64,000 bases of DNA from Lineus longissimus (lineage: Eukaryota; Nemertea; Pilidiophora; Heteronemertea; Lineidae): the NCBI RefSeq assembly GCF_910592395.1, contig NC_088320.1:11780501-11844500 (forward strand), given 5' to 3'. Positions 12,604 through 22,580 of this stretch are shown here, in pieces. Both the position numbers and the translations under genes were made by a program. The notes beneath the pieces are model-generated. The model saw only the letters and a list, made by a program, of their open reading frames with translations. It made no database searches and was not told the DNA's origin. Within the stretch, counting starts at the first letter, position 1, and the number at the start of each line of letters is the position of its first letter.

Positions 12604-13429
12604 CTCTATTTCATTTTCTCCTAAGGGCTGCTTCCACCGAGCACGGTTATCGCAGCGATTTGCGATCCTTTTGTCGTTGCGGCGGTCGCAGAGGATCACT
12701 TTCATGGATTACCTAGTAACACTTCCCACCAGTGAAGTGCGATTCGCCAAAAATTTGGTCAGCCGCTCCGATAATCGGTGGATATCACTTCAAACTGATT
12801 TTAGTGCAATTATATGCACGATTTATATAATCCAACCAATCAGAATGTTCGTGGATGGGGGAAACCATTCGGAAGCTTCCAATGAGGGTAAAGTCAAAGG
12901 TACAATTTTTTATACATGGGACTGTATACGAGTCTTTGGACTTTCATCTTCAGATGCTCATTACGGCATGATCATGAGTGTATCCCAAAGCCCTTATGCA
13001 GGAGGTGCCAATTATTTGTTCTAGTTATTGTAACTACAACTTATGTGCTTGGTTTGTTTAGATGCAAAATTCATTAGTTGGCCCTAGTGTGGAGAGAGGC
13101 AGAATCCCACCATTTGCAAATATGATAATAGAAGATAGATAAAATTTATGAATGAGGAATATTTCGAGGTTTTTTCTGCTCACCTGAGACAAATGGCTAG
13201 TGTCTCTTTCGGTGTGATTGATTCTCGATAGTTGGAATCTTAGTTCAGCATGTCTCCCTCTATCAAGTTCAGGATCTCTCCAAACTGACGTCAATCATAC
13301 GGAAATACTGGTGAAACTTGCCTTCTTGCGAATAAAGTTCTTTCATATTAGCTGATGATACCCTCCATATGTCTTTCTCTCCATGAAAATCTCATGGACC
13401 CATATTCTATGCTGCCTCTGTCGCTCTCT
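12604..13429. other. Intergenic, nothing firm
   Basis: The 117-codon frame at 12671 has no recognisable domain. The GC-rich start near 12620-12690 (GGGCTGCTTCCACCGAGC and GCAGCGATTTGCGATCC) looks like a MITE end, but I find no matching inverted end nearby. Confidence 0.4.
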
Positions 13430-13717
13430 TGTCCTGGTATAAAGATACAAGGCCAAAATATCATCAAGGACTACTTTGGTGACGCGGGGACTATGAGCGA
13501 ACCGGTCACCCACATTACTCTATCCTATGTACCGAATGTCTCGGAACACCTACATCGGGTTTTCAGGAAGTATGGTATACAGGTGCACTTCAAGCCCACT
13601 AATAAGTTGCGTCAGTTGTTGGTGCGGCCCAAGGACCCCACTCTCTCCAAGGAGCGGTGTGCACCGGAGTATGTGATAAAATGTGAAGTAGGTGAATATG
13701 ATGGTTTTGCCCTCTAA
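13430..13717 (+). pseudogene. Penelope-like retroelement, linker fragment
   Basis: An open frame contains VPNVSEHLHRVFRKYGIQVH, then FKPTNKLRQLLVRPKDP, then a Cys-containing stretch ending VIKCE. This order (Y/VPxVSExLxRxFxKYGI, then KPxNxLRxLLVxPKD, then YxIxC) is the linker between the reverse transcriptase and the GIY-YIG nuclease in Penelope-like elements. The nuclease domain is missing: the frame stops right after the Cys region. Only a short piece survives and it shows no gene structure of its own. Confidence 0.7.
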
Positions 13718-13891
13718 ACGTGCACTTTCTCTTTTTTAACAACGTTTGTTTCTTCTAAACCTGGCAAAATTTGATTAATATAAAAATACTATTTCCTCTT
13801 TAAAATCGATAGTGTGTTTTGATGCCGGCTGCTTAATGGGACTGGTGATGTGAGCAAGCGGGATATTTTACGGACATTTCACGGCCATATA
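13718..13891. other. 3' flank of the receptor gene
   Basis: Short AT-rich stretch. No clear polyadenylation signal was picked out on the minus strand. Confidence 0.4.
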
Positions 13892-14941
13892 TCATTCATG
13901 GTTGCATTTCAACGCCTTCCATAATGCTTGTCTAAACCGTCGTCCTGTTGCACAGTAGATAAAGAAATTAACAAAACTATTTAAATTGCTAAAAAAGTAT
14001 GACATATTGAGAATACCATGAGTGGTATTGGAGTCGAAATCAAGATCTGAGTAAGTTTGAATGAGTGCAAGACCTTGAGAAAGACCGCCCGGGAGTTCTA
14101 GAATAATAAATATCACCACTACTGTGACCACCCTATACGTAACCATCTTAATCAGTTTGGCTCGCTGTGCGTCATTCTTGGTTAGAGGTCCAGCAGTTGC
14201 CTGATTTAGGCTCAATAATATCAAGCGACTGAAAATTGTAAGGCTTATTATTGGTATAAATGAATTGATTATGCCATGAATGCTAATGTAGGTGTGGTAA
14301 AAGTAATAGTCATAGTACAAAGCAGAATTGCCCCACCTGGGTAGGATCATACGCGAGCAAGGGTCGTAACGAAATGTTACCTCGTACGTGAGGAACAGAG
14401 GGATTCGATACAAGAAAGCGCAAACGCAGATTGCGGATATCGAAATGTAGGCATTCTTCTTCGTGCAAATAGCTGTCGCCGACAGTGGCCTGCAGACAGC
14501 AATGAATCGCTCTGTGGCCACACAGACAGTGATATAGATAGATGCCGTCTTTGAAAAGAACTCCAGTGTGCTAAGATAACTATATGCTTGCGCATGAAAC
14601 AAAATAAACTCGAACCACAAACCTGTGTATTGGTACAGGTCCTGCAATGATTCACCTAATACCATTGAAACCAATACAAGACTGTCAGTAACCGCTAAAC
14701 CTTGTAGCAGCACAGAAGTTGATGTGTATGGCCGCTCATATCCTATGCCAATAATCGCAAGTATATTTGCTGGAAAGCCAATCGCTGCAATGATTAATGT
14801 TAATGGTGTATTAACGATGAAGACCGCCAAATTATAGAAACCAATCAATGGATATATCGAATACAAACATCTTCCATTCTGTCTGGACATGATGAAAGGA
14901 ATGGTCTCGTTAGTTGTCGCCATCGCAGTTGTTTTTAACAT
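13892..14941 (-). CDS. Rhodopsin-class GPCR, peptide (FMRFamide-receptor-like) type
   Basis: Intact single-exon 349-aa frame with seven hydrophobic segments, expected in the plasma membrane. TM1 (about 36-66) has GFPAN with the conserved Asn59. TM2 has LAVTD with Asp86. TM3 ends in ERF (144-146), replacing DRY. TM5 carries Pro230. TM6 has ELPG in place of CWxP. TM7 has NSFVNFFIY (321-329) in place of NPxxY, followed by a basic helix 8 (GRRFRQALWKAL). The N-terminus has a glycosylation site at Asn11. The Cys expected at the top of TM3 is absent, although extracellular loop 2 has Cys195. The start at 14941 is the first ATG; Met7 is an alternative. The TM7 and TM3 variants resemble invertebrate FMRFamide-type receptors. 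Ligand unknown. No neighbour suggests a pathway. Confidence 0.85.
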   Translation of the reverse strand: MLKTTAMATTNETIPFIMSRQNGRCLYSIYPLIGFYNLAVFIVNTPLTLIIAAIGFPANILAIIGIGYERPYTSTSVLLQGLAVTDSLVLVSMVLGESLQDLYQYTGLWFEFILFHAQAYSYLSTLEFFSKTASIYITVCVATERFIAVCRPLSATAICTKKNAYISISAICVCAFLYRIPLFLTYEVTFRYDPCSRMILPRWGNSALYYDYYFYHTYISIHGIINSFIPIISLTIFSRLILLSLNQATAGPLTKNDAQRAKLIKMVTYRVVTVVVIFIILELPGGLSQGLALIQTYSDLDFDSNTTHGILNMSYFFSNLNSFVNFFIYCATGRRFRQALWKALKCNHE

Positions 14942-15003
14942 TCAAATCCTATAACCTTCGATCATAACATAAATATATTTGTAACATCTAGTTCAGCAGT
15001 TGG

Positions 15004-15263
15004 CACCCCTGGATAAAGAAGCTCTGGGTTATACTTCAAAGCAGGAACTACACCAATTTCTGGCCGTTGCTGTGTATCACTCCGTTGTACAAACGGCGAT
15101 GATATCAACCTTAGCTACTACGACCAAATCAATTTCTACAAGCATGGCTGTAGTTTCCATAAGTTGGGTCACTGGATAAAGAAGCTATCGGTTATATTTC
15201 AAATCAAGATCAAGATTGATACCCTTATCTTCTGGTCGATGTTGCGTATCACTGCCTTGTCGA
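15004..15263. repeat. Imperfect tandem repeat, about 160-bp period
   Basis: CTGGATAAAGAAGCT followed by GGTTATA(C/T)TTCAAA occurs near 15009 and again near 15170. Each is followed at similar distance by TTCTGG(C/T)CG(T/A)TG and GTATCACT. Two diverged units lie directly upstream (5' side) of the receptor gene, so they could be part of its promoter region. Confidence 0.6.
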
Positions 15264-16217
15264 GGTGTCGTCCTGATCCAGATTTATTTGGTGAATAGAA
15301 TGAGAAAGACATGACTTTATCAATTTGATTTTTCAATGTTGCATGAAATACCTAACATTCATGTGGTGTCCGGTGAACATTTGTGTTTTGGCTTTTATAT
15401 TGCCGACAAACTGGAGCGATAAAAGAAAAACAAAAGCCACTGAAAATGATTTCATCAATGTATTGAGTATCATCGAAAAAAAGGCAATAGTATTTGCCAA
15501 ATATTAAACTGCGTATACCAACACTAAACACTTAACGAAGTTATCTCAGTCGCCTATTCGTTTTTCATTCTGTTGGTCAATTTCCAATTCCTGTTGGACA
15601 GTTCGAACAAAATTCTCTGTAATTTTCTCACATTGGTTTCCAATTAGACTGTCCGTGAATCACCTGAAATTACTTGATAATATCCTCCCTTATCTTATAA
15701 TAATGATCGACGGAAACACATCGATGATGTTGAACTCGAACTCCTTTTAGCAATTGGACTACCACTGCAGAGAACCACTGAATATGGATAGAAACGCAGC
15801 ATAACGCTCCTCGTCAACCTGTCAGTCAATGGGACACGTAATGAGAACAGTGTGAATAGAGAATATATAATTTCTGCAAACCTATAAAAAATGTTTCGAT
15901 TCAATCATACCAGATGCGTGCCTTGAAACAAATATCCACCTTGCAACTGAAGAAAATCATTGATGTTGTATTCTGTTTCAGTGAATACGGAACACGATAC
16001 CGATATTGTTGAATGCTGAACAATGGGAGAAATAGATTTAAAGTTTAAGTTTGTTAGAGGCAGTGCTTCTGTGTATATATTTCTGAGCGCTTCATACATC
16101 ACTGTGAACCCCCCCCCCCCCCCCCCCCCCCCATCCAAGACATCTAATCATTATCCACATATCTAAAGTTAGCACCAAGATTACTAAATCGATAATTCAA
16201 GGCTTGTTTCTTCCATG
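15264..16217. other. Intergenic with long poly-C run
   Basis: No gene recognised. A run of 24 C lies at 16109-16132. The small frames here are chance translations, one of them a glycine run from the homopolymer. Confidence 0.5.
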
Positions 16218-17238
16218 TCAGCCATTTGCAAAAAACACTTCGGGTGTCTCGTTGCGATTTCTCGCGAGATGTCCCGTATTCGGTGGGAACTGTAAATCGA
16301 CAAAATCGTCACGATAATCGCACCGTCGGTCGCATAAGTCAGGAAAACTTCCTCTAACCAATTTTGGATTGTCTCTTCTTGTATCTAGCCTGTTTGGGAT
16401 GATTTTTTGGAAGTTCTCCTCCTTCATCTTCAAGCTGTCGAGGCTGCCCGGCAAATCATCTACTTGGGAACGTGATGTGCACCTTTGCTTTCGCACCGTC
16501 AGCAGTAATGGTAATCGTGACCGTACAGCATAGTTTGGCATTTCATCTTGATGTTTTTACATCCACCGACTTCTGGGCCTTCGGATTGCAGGTGTAATTA
16601 TGGGGAGAGTCGAATAAGATGAAGGTTTGGTCCATATTAATGACATGAGTCAATGCTAGTTGGAGCTCGATGATTACTTCAGTCACTTGCTGCTTGAACC
16701 TGTCCAATCGTACGATGGCATCTGCGGGAAGTATGCTGGTGTTCTTGTTCTTTCTTCCGACTGAGATGCGATGCGGTGGCGTTCCATGAAACCTCCCGGC
16801 CAAGCCCAAGATGCCTGAAATTCGGACACGACGGGTCGGCGAAGAAGGAGTCCACCTTATCTGGGTTGAGGTAGACTATTCCACCAAGCTTTGAACACAA
16901 TTCCTGCTCTCTCATGTAGATCTTTGAAATATACTGAAAGGGCCTTTTGACGTCGCTGGACCAACCACACCTCTAGCTGCTGTTCCATATCAGGCCAAAG
17001 ACCATGATGATCTTCTCTGAGCTTTCTCTTCTTTCCTTTCTGCCTATCTGCCCGCAATTATTAATTGCTGTATATTCCATTTTCGCATTGTGTGGACTGG
17101 GATTCGGTAGTGATCCGCGTACTCTTTCATCGTAGCAACTCTCCCTTCGAACAGAGACCTCTCCAGGTTCGTCACATGAAATATCTTCTCCTCAACTTGG
17201 TAGCTTCGCCAACGTGTTGGTAATGGTTCTGCAGCCAT
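16218..17238 (-). pseudogene. Pogo-like transposase, N-terminal part, frameshifted
   Basis: From the ATG at 17238 the minus strand encodes, across at least three frames, a Psq-type HTH (SYQVEEKIFHVTNLER), then KGKKRKLREDHHGLWPDMEQ and a CENP-B-type HTH (LEVWLVQRR). After more frameshifts comes NMDQTFILFDSPHNYT, where the Asp of NMDQT is the likely first catalytic residue of the DDE_1 core. The strand then decays, with TVTITITADGAKAK-like remains near 16500. Later catalytic residues are missing. In life this enzyme binds the transposon ends and cuts and pastes at TA sites. Same superfamily as the fragment at 12033-12440, but not shown to be the same copy. Confidence 0.8.
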
Positions 17239-17985
17239 GGTGAAACTTTGTTGAAGCAGTGACAGTGAGGCAATTACCCTACCATTGTTATACCCAAAAA
17301 CCCGTCTTGTTGCTGTCTTGCGCACCAAGTGCCAAGTGGTGATTACTTAACCTACATGACATATAGACTTGGTTGTGGTAATTATTTTGGTACACCCTTT
17401 GGACTCAAAAAGGTTAAGGTGAAAATGACTATCTAACCTGTGTTAATATGCCACTATGTTGGTGGCATTGGTCAGTATAACTAGCACTTTCTCGTTTGAA
17501 ATGAACACCATTTTCAGTCCAATCAAACGAGATTTGTAGTAATTGACTAACCAAATAATTCATATTTGGGAGGTTGATTTTCTCTGGAGTGACCAGGCAA
17601 TGTCGAAAAGTGGATATATGCGACACGCACGTGTTGATATTGTCTCGGGTCGCCCCAAAAAAGGAGTGCAAAACTGAACGTGAAGTTGTTGTTTTTCTAT
17701 CACATCACTCGTAAAGAACACATTATGATTGCAGCCACTTTAATGTCGTAGTAATCCAACTTTCAATGTAGCGCATGTATCAAAAATACATGTGCCTCCG
17801 ATTAGAAGGCACAGCTTTGTGCTATTTGCACATTTCTATATTTTACAGGATACTCTTAGTTTGTGGGCCACCCAATATACGTGTAACATCTGAAACGAAA
17901 TTAATGCTTCCGGTGACAATCCTAAGGCCATACAAAACGTTGACTTTTCTAACTCAAATATCGCTTTGAATCTATCGTCACAGAT
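17239..17985. other. Intergenic, nothing recognised
   Basis: May include the 5' end of the pogo element; no CAGT-type terminus was located. No gene seen. Confidence 0.4.
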
Positions 17986-18195
17986 CTGGGCCCGGTTGCA
18001 CAAAAGTTGTGGTGATAAAAGTATGTTAGTTTATCTTTTTATGTTAAAGTCCCTAATTTAGCGTTAGCTAACATAACGCTAAAATTGAGTTCACAAATCA
18101 ATGTTAGGCCCAATGTTAACTAATGCTACTTTTAAGTAAATCAATGTTAGTTGCTAGGGACATTTCCCATAATGCATTTGGTCCTCCTATCGAAA

Positions 18196-18560
18196 GCAAG
18201 ACATGGCTGCCCCCATTGAGAATCATTCATCTCAAAAGCAAAAAAGGGAGAGAAAACCGAATTTTTCGCACTCAGAAGCCCAAGTTTTAGTTGATCTTGT
18301 AACAAATGAACTTGGGATCTTGCGATCATAGTTTTCGTCAGATGTGACAAACAAAATGAAAAAAAAACAAATGGGATGAAATTGCCCTAAAGGTTAATTC
18401 CTTGGAAGTGGCCACAAGGACCGGGGATAACTGCAGGGAAAAATGGAACCAGCAGCTTTCGAAGGCGAAAGAGATCCATTCCCTGCAGCAAAAACACCAG
18501 CGAGGGACTGGAGGAGGGGGAAAGATGCCACAGGCCGACCCTACACTGCAGAGTATCATA
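18196..18560 (+). pseudogene. Harbinger Myb/SANT-like protein, frameshifted
   Basis: Plus strand reads RKPNFSHSEAQVLVDLVTNE, then after a stop and frameshift the order is W-x-x-I-A, VNSLEVATRTGDNCREKWNQ and QLSKAKE, followed by a Gly-rich linker and a proline/acid stretch (PQADPTLQSIIEKF). This is the layout of the Myb/SANT-like protein carried by Harbinger transposons (related to NAIF1), which binds DNA and helps the transposase enter the nucleus. A premature stop and frameshift lie around 18320-18400. Recognised from motif spacing. Confidence 0.7.
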
Positions 18561-18722
18561 GAAAAATTTGATGTCCTCCCTGAGCATTTCAACTATCAAA
18601 ACAATGGTTTCTCTGCAAAAACGGTATCTTTTAAAAAGTTTATTGTCATTGAAGAACTTCAAGTGGTTGATTCTTTGTCTAAAATGCCGTGGAGCTTGAA
18701 AAAAATGGCTGGAAAGCCACAA
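18528..18722 (-). pseudogene. Harbinger transposase, N-terminal fragment
   Basis: Minus-strand frame with RQRINHLKFFNDNKLFKRYR, then FCRETIVLIVEMLREDIK and a TLQCR remnant. This matches the start of Harbinger DDE nucleases, where a (F/L)xxxxDxxLxxRYRF motif precedes the catalytic domain. Everything downstream, including the catalytic residues, is gone. It converges on, and overlaps at its 3' end, the Myb-like remnant on the other strand. Confidence 0.65.
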
Positions 18723-18936
18723 ACAGGGCCTGGTTATCCGCCATTTTGTTCAGCTAACTCCCAAACAGGGATTTATCTTGGAGTTAGGAGGTCAGTTAAA
18801 GTTAGCATTAACTTAACGCTACTTTTAAATTATTTTCTTTCATGCAACCCAAATTAACTTATTGGAGTTAAGTTAACGCCAAGATAAACTAACATTGATT
18901 TTTTACTATTTTTTACTTTTGTGCAACCGGGCCCTG

Positions 18937-19390
18937 GTCTGCATGCCTGCATGGTTGAACATAATCATCGTCTTATTGGCAAATCGGGTAGCAGGGATGC
19001 CGGTCAGATAGAAATCATGATGAAATGCGACTTGTGGTGTTTTTGCCTCTCATCTTACTCTTCGTGATAACCAACGCACGGAAGTTCTTGCTGGAGTGCG
19101 GCTTATATCACTTTGATAAAAAACGACCTTAATTTCATGGAATTGTGCGCCATAGTGGGTCTTGGTTTTATGACTACAGATTTTACCTTCTTTTTTACCC
19201 ATATATACTCTAGTTTCATAGATCCGTTTGTGAATATCCGGTCCGTGCAAGCAGACGGCCACATGTTCACATGGTCACTAAATGCCGTTCAGCACGTTCG
19301 ATTTAGATAGAAAATTGTTTGTTGATACCATCATTACGTCGTTTGAGTAGATTTCGCAGAGACAAGAGAGACAAGAGACAAGAGAGATAA
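18937..19390. other. Intergenic with short GACAAGAGA repeats
   Basis: No gene recognised. A short imperfect repeat of GACAAGAGA lies at about 19362-19388. Confidence 0.4.
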
Positions 19391-19406
19391 GGTCAACGTT
19401 CACCTA

Positions 19407-19833
19407 TGTTTAATAGTTATCTTCTTCTTCTTCTTCAGCGTTCGCTCTGCACTTGGATGGGTCATTCTCCTAGGAGTAATCCTCCTCCAAGGCGGGATGA
19501 GCATATCCTCTTTGCCACTACGGTTAGGCGCCAATTGGGTTTATTGGCCTAGTGGTCCGACTTTGGCGAGAGAGATAGAGTCCACGCAAGCTACTCATGT
19601 TTCTCACTTGGTGGGGTCTTAGCTTGTCCTGGCATAGACACCAGGTACAAGGAACCTCGGTTTTGAGTCTCATTCGAAGACTGTGAAGAGCCAGGAATTT
19701 TAGTTCCTTGAAAGCCACGCCGGTTCATCCAGACATACGATCCTGGGTTCTCCCGGGGATCGAACCCGGGCCCTATTGCGTGGTGTCCAGCAGTGTGAAC
19801 CACTAGGCCATGAGGCTCCTGTTTAATAGTTAT
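19407..19833 (-). mobile_element. tRNA-derived SINE with 14-bp target duplication
   Basis: The body is 19421-19819, running on the minus strand. The head near 19740-19815 carries pol III boxes: A box TGGCCTAGTGG and B box GGTTCGATCCC. The tail is a (GAA)n tract, seen as CTTCTTCTTC at 19421. The perfect repeat TGTTTAATAGTTAT flanks it (19407-19420, 19820-19833), so the insertion is fairly recent. The same body occurs as 5'-truncated copies at 35496 and 57141. It interrupts a non-LTR retroelement fragment. Confidence 0.9.
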
Positions 19834-20187
19834 GACATTGGTGGTTTCAATGTTCCCAATGCTCACTTATTTTGTCGATCACTTAAACTAACCTGGAGTA
19901 AACGGATTATGAGTCTTGATAAGGTTATCCCCTTGTATACTCTACTTGTGTCATCATTAGAAGAATATGGTTGGCAATCTATTTGGTATGGAACCGACTC
20001 CTCTCCATCCTTTTTATGTAAACTTAACCCCCCTTTTTGGAAGGATGTCTATAGTGCATGGGTGTGTCTTGTTGGAAGCGAAATTGATCGGAATCCTAGT
20101 GCCGGGGAAATCCTACGTCAGCCTTTATTTCACGACACATATATAAAAATCAACCAAAGAAGTGATTTTTACAAAGCTGCCAGTTAG
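19834..20187 (+). pseudogene. Non-LTR retrotransposon ORF2 fragment, C-terminal to RT
   Basis: Open frame contains IGGFNVPNAHLFCRSLKLTW, then SKRIM, and further on PFWKDVYSAWVCL and EILRQPLF. The (E/K)GGLxxPNxxLFxxALKLxWxKR and FWxxVxxAW patterns are typical of the region after the reverse transcriptase in L1/Tx1-like and related LINEs. The frame also reads in from the 5' side of the SINE, so the SINE landed in this fragment. The RT and endonuclease are absent. Confidence 0.7.
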
Positions 20188-21662
20188 AAGGCTGCCAGTT
20201 AGATGTCCGGATGTATTTTCTTTATTATTGTTCATATACATGTAGTGATCCAAAACATCAAATCTAACTGTGTTCATAGCAATGAGTGTAAAATGTTATG
20301 ACCCAGACGGTACCTATCTACATGGTTATTCTTTAACATCTCCTTCCCATCAATGCATTAATCAACTTCGGTCGATATCACTTTTTTCTCACCTGGGAAG
20401 TAATACAATATCTAGCGCATCAAGGAGGAATGATCACTCGCGCGAGAAGATTAGAAACACTTGGGTTGTAATCCGTTCTGGGCCTCTTGTTGTCATCACA
20501 GCATCATCTTGACACAGTCATGCGACTAGAGTAAAACACTGATATGTCATGCTGCTTTAATGTACTGCGTCGACGGACAGACAATGACTGTATTTCGAGA
20601 AATATCCTCAACAATTTTTGTCATTGCAGAGAAGTCGAATGATTCTGAGAAAAGCGGTCATCGCATTAAGGAAAAACTGCGTCAAGCAGAGGTGATTGAG
20701 TAGGCTGTAATATTGACTGTAAACTAATATCCCTAGTTATTCGCTGTGATAAGTGATATGAAAACTGCCTTGTTTACATCGATAGCAGGTAACACTGGGT
20801 TCCTGGCTCCTTATCGCGCCTTGTGGCAAACACTGACTGTCCATATCGTGCTTCATTCAAAGCTTTTATCTGAACGCGAGGCCATTTTTAGACATGCTGT
20901 TTGATCGTTGAATTAGAGGTTGTTTTTCATGTCAGCGCCCTTTTTAGTCTTCCTCGTTCATGACGCCTCCGGGTTAATCGTAAATCCCTGCGTATGTCTT
21001 GATACAAGATCGTGCCTTTAAACAGTCACTAGGGACAGTGAATTCGAGGTATACTGTGTTACCCAGTAAGACATCCCACAATGCCTCTACTACCAATGGG
21101 CAAATACAAGATATACACATAAAAATTCATATGAAGTTGCTGTGGGATGACTTGATTGAAGGTGAATGGTGTGATGTTCTTGAACCATCAGCTAAGGAAT
21201 ATCACTTGCATCATTTTATCGCCCACAATGTGTAATTTGCCGAAGAAAATTAGGAAAGAACAGCTTTGAAAACACCACAGACGTTTCCTGTGTCTAATTA
21301 CCTTAACCATGTCAACAATGGGAATGGCTGGGCAGCAGAGAGAAAGAAAGAAACTATTATTCTGAGCCTAATGGATAAATGCTACTTATGGGACCGAAAT
21401 AAGTCATCGGAAATGATTCCTGTAATGCGGTATTACTAATTGAATACTATGCCTGATCGGCTTTTTACCATCGAAAATTTCTTACTTTTTCAAACCGCTG
21501 CGAGACCAAATTGTCATGGCGAGTAAAGAAAGTGTCGTCGAGGTAACTTCGAAAAAAAACACTCCATGAAACTTGTTTATCTCTGCTTTGGAAACGTGTA
21601 ATGTTTTCAAAACACTTACTTTGAGCGATCGCCATGGTATTATTATGATGGTGATCAGATGA
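20188..21662. other. Intergenic, left flank of the tandem duplication
   Basis: No recognisable gene. Short open frames at 20270 and 20999 have no domain. The boundary with unit A is at 21662/21663, where similarity to 45321 begins. Confidence 0.4.
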
Positions 21663-21893
21663 CTTCAAGAGATTTGGCCCGTTTGATTTAATATCAGCAC
21701 TACATGGACATGCAAACGGGGCAATAGATTTAATTTCTAAACACATCGATCACTTCCATCATAGACAGTTTGCTGAATTTTTATTTGGGGAAGCCCGTGA
21801 AGAAAGCTCCTAATGAATATGGATTTTCCAACATGATCACGGAGTTAAAGATGGCAGGTGACAACAAGGGTTAGGCCGTCTTTGGCGACAGAC
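21663..21893. repeat. Left edge of unit A, matching the 5' flank of the signal-peptide exon
   Basis: About 230 bases matching 45321-45549 with small indels. In unit B this sequence lies immediately upstream of the ATG of the minus-strand exon at 44974-45320. In unit A the adjacent sequence (below 21663) is unrelated and the exon is absent. Confidence 0.8.
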
Positions 21894-22580
21894 TATCAAA
21901 TATGGAAAAATATTGAGGAGACATACATGTCTGTGGTCCACTCGACGCTATATTTCGTCTTGAAATCGTCTAAGACAGATCTCAACATATGGCAAGTTAA
22001 GCAAGCTAAACGTGGATGTATTTTCACCAAAGATATAATTGGCATTCAAGCGACCTAGACTTTATTCTTGCAAGAGGTGCGATTTGTGTACTAACTTGGA
22101 AGTGTGTAATGGTAGCATTTTGATCATGAAGGGGTACGTCGTTCGTCATTATTTGTGGTTCAGTTTAATAGAAAACCACCAATGCACAAGGCAGTAGTGC
22201 AGTAGTGAATACAAATTGATATTTATAGTATTTGTAATTCAGTCTACAACACGACAATGTTGAAATTTATATTTGATATGTAAGGTAAAATGGGGTAATT
22301 GTAGTCCCTTTTTCACCTATAACTAAGGTTATGTCAGTGATTTCCAGCAGATTCACAAGAACCAGCCTGGATCTTGTTGTGGCAACTCTTCCAATAATAT
22401 TGCCTGTAATTCAGAGCATTTTTTTTAAGCAATGCTTCTGAGAGACAGTTCAAATGTGGTCAGGGGCTACAATGATCCCGAGGCTTTGGGGTAATTGAAG
22501 CTCCTGACTGAAATTTGAAATTACTTGTTTTTTTACGCATAAAAGAACACTTTTTTCACAGGTGTATGATATTTATTGGT

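Larger units (their letters stand above)
17986..18936. mobile_element. PIF/Harbinger element, internally deleted
   Basis: The body is 17989-18933 with 18-bp perfect TIRs GGCCCGGTTGCACAAAAG, flanked by the 3-bp direct repeat CTG (17986-17988, 18934-18936), as expected for Harbinger. Subterminal sequence is rich in GTTAGC/GCTAAC. Inside lie pieces of both Harbinger genes: a Myb/SANT-like DNA-binding protein on plus and the start of the DDE transposase on minus. Both are broken, and at 945 bp the element is far shorter than an autonomous copy. Confidence 0.85.

Noticed and set aside
12620-12700. MITE start with GGGCTGCTTCCACCGAGC
   Set aside because: No matching inverted end found within a kilobase, so it was not called as an element.
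18402-18857. 151-codon plus frame as an independent gene
   Set aside because: It is the frameshifted Harbinger Myb-like remnant plus the element's subterminal repeats.
19740-19815. tRNA gene on the minus strand
   Set aside because: Has A and B boxes but sits at the head of a SINE with tail and target duplication, and I see no convincing full tRNA cloverleaf.
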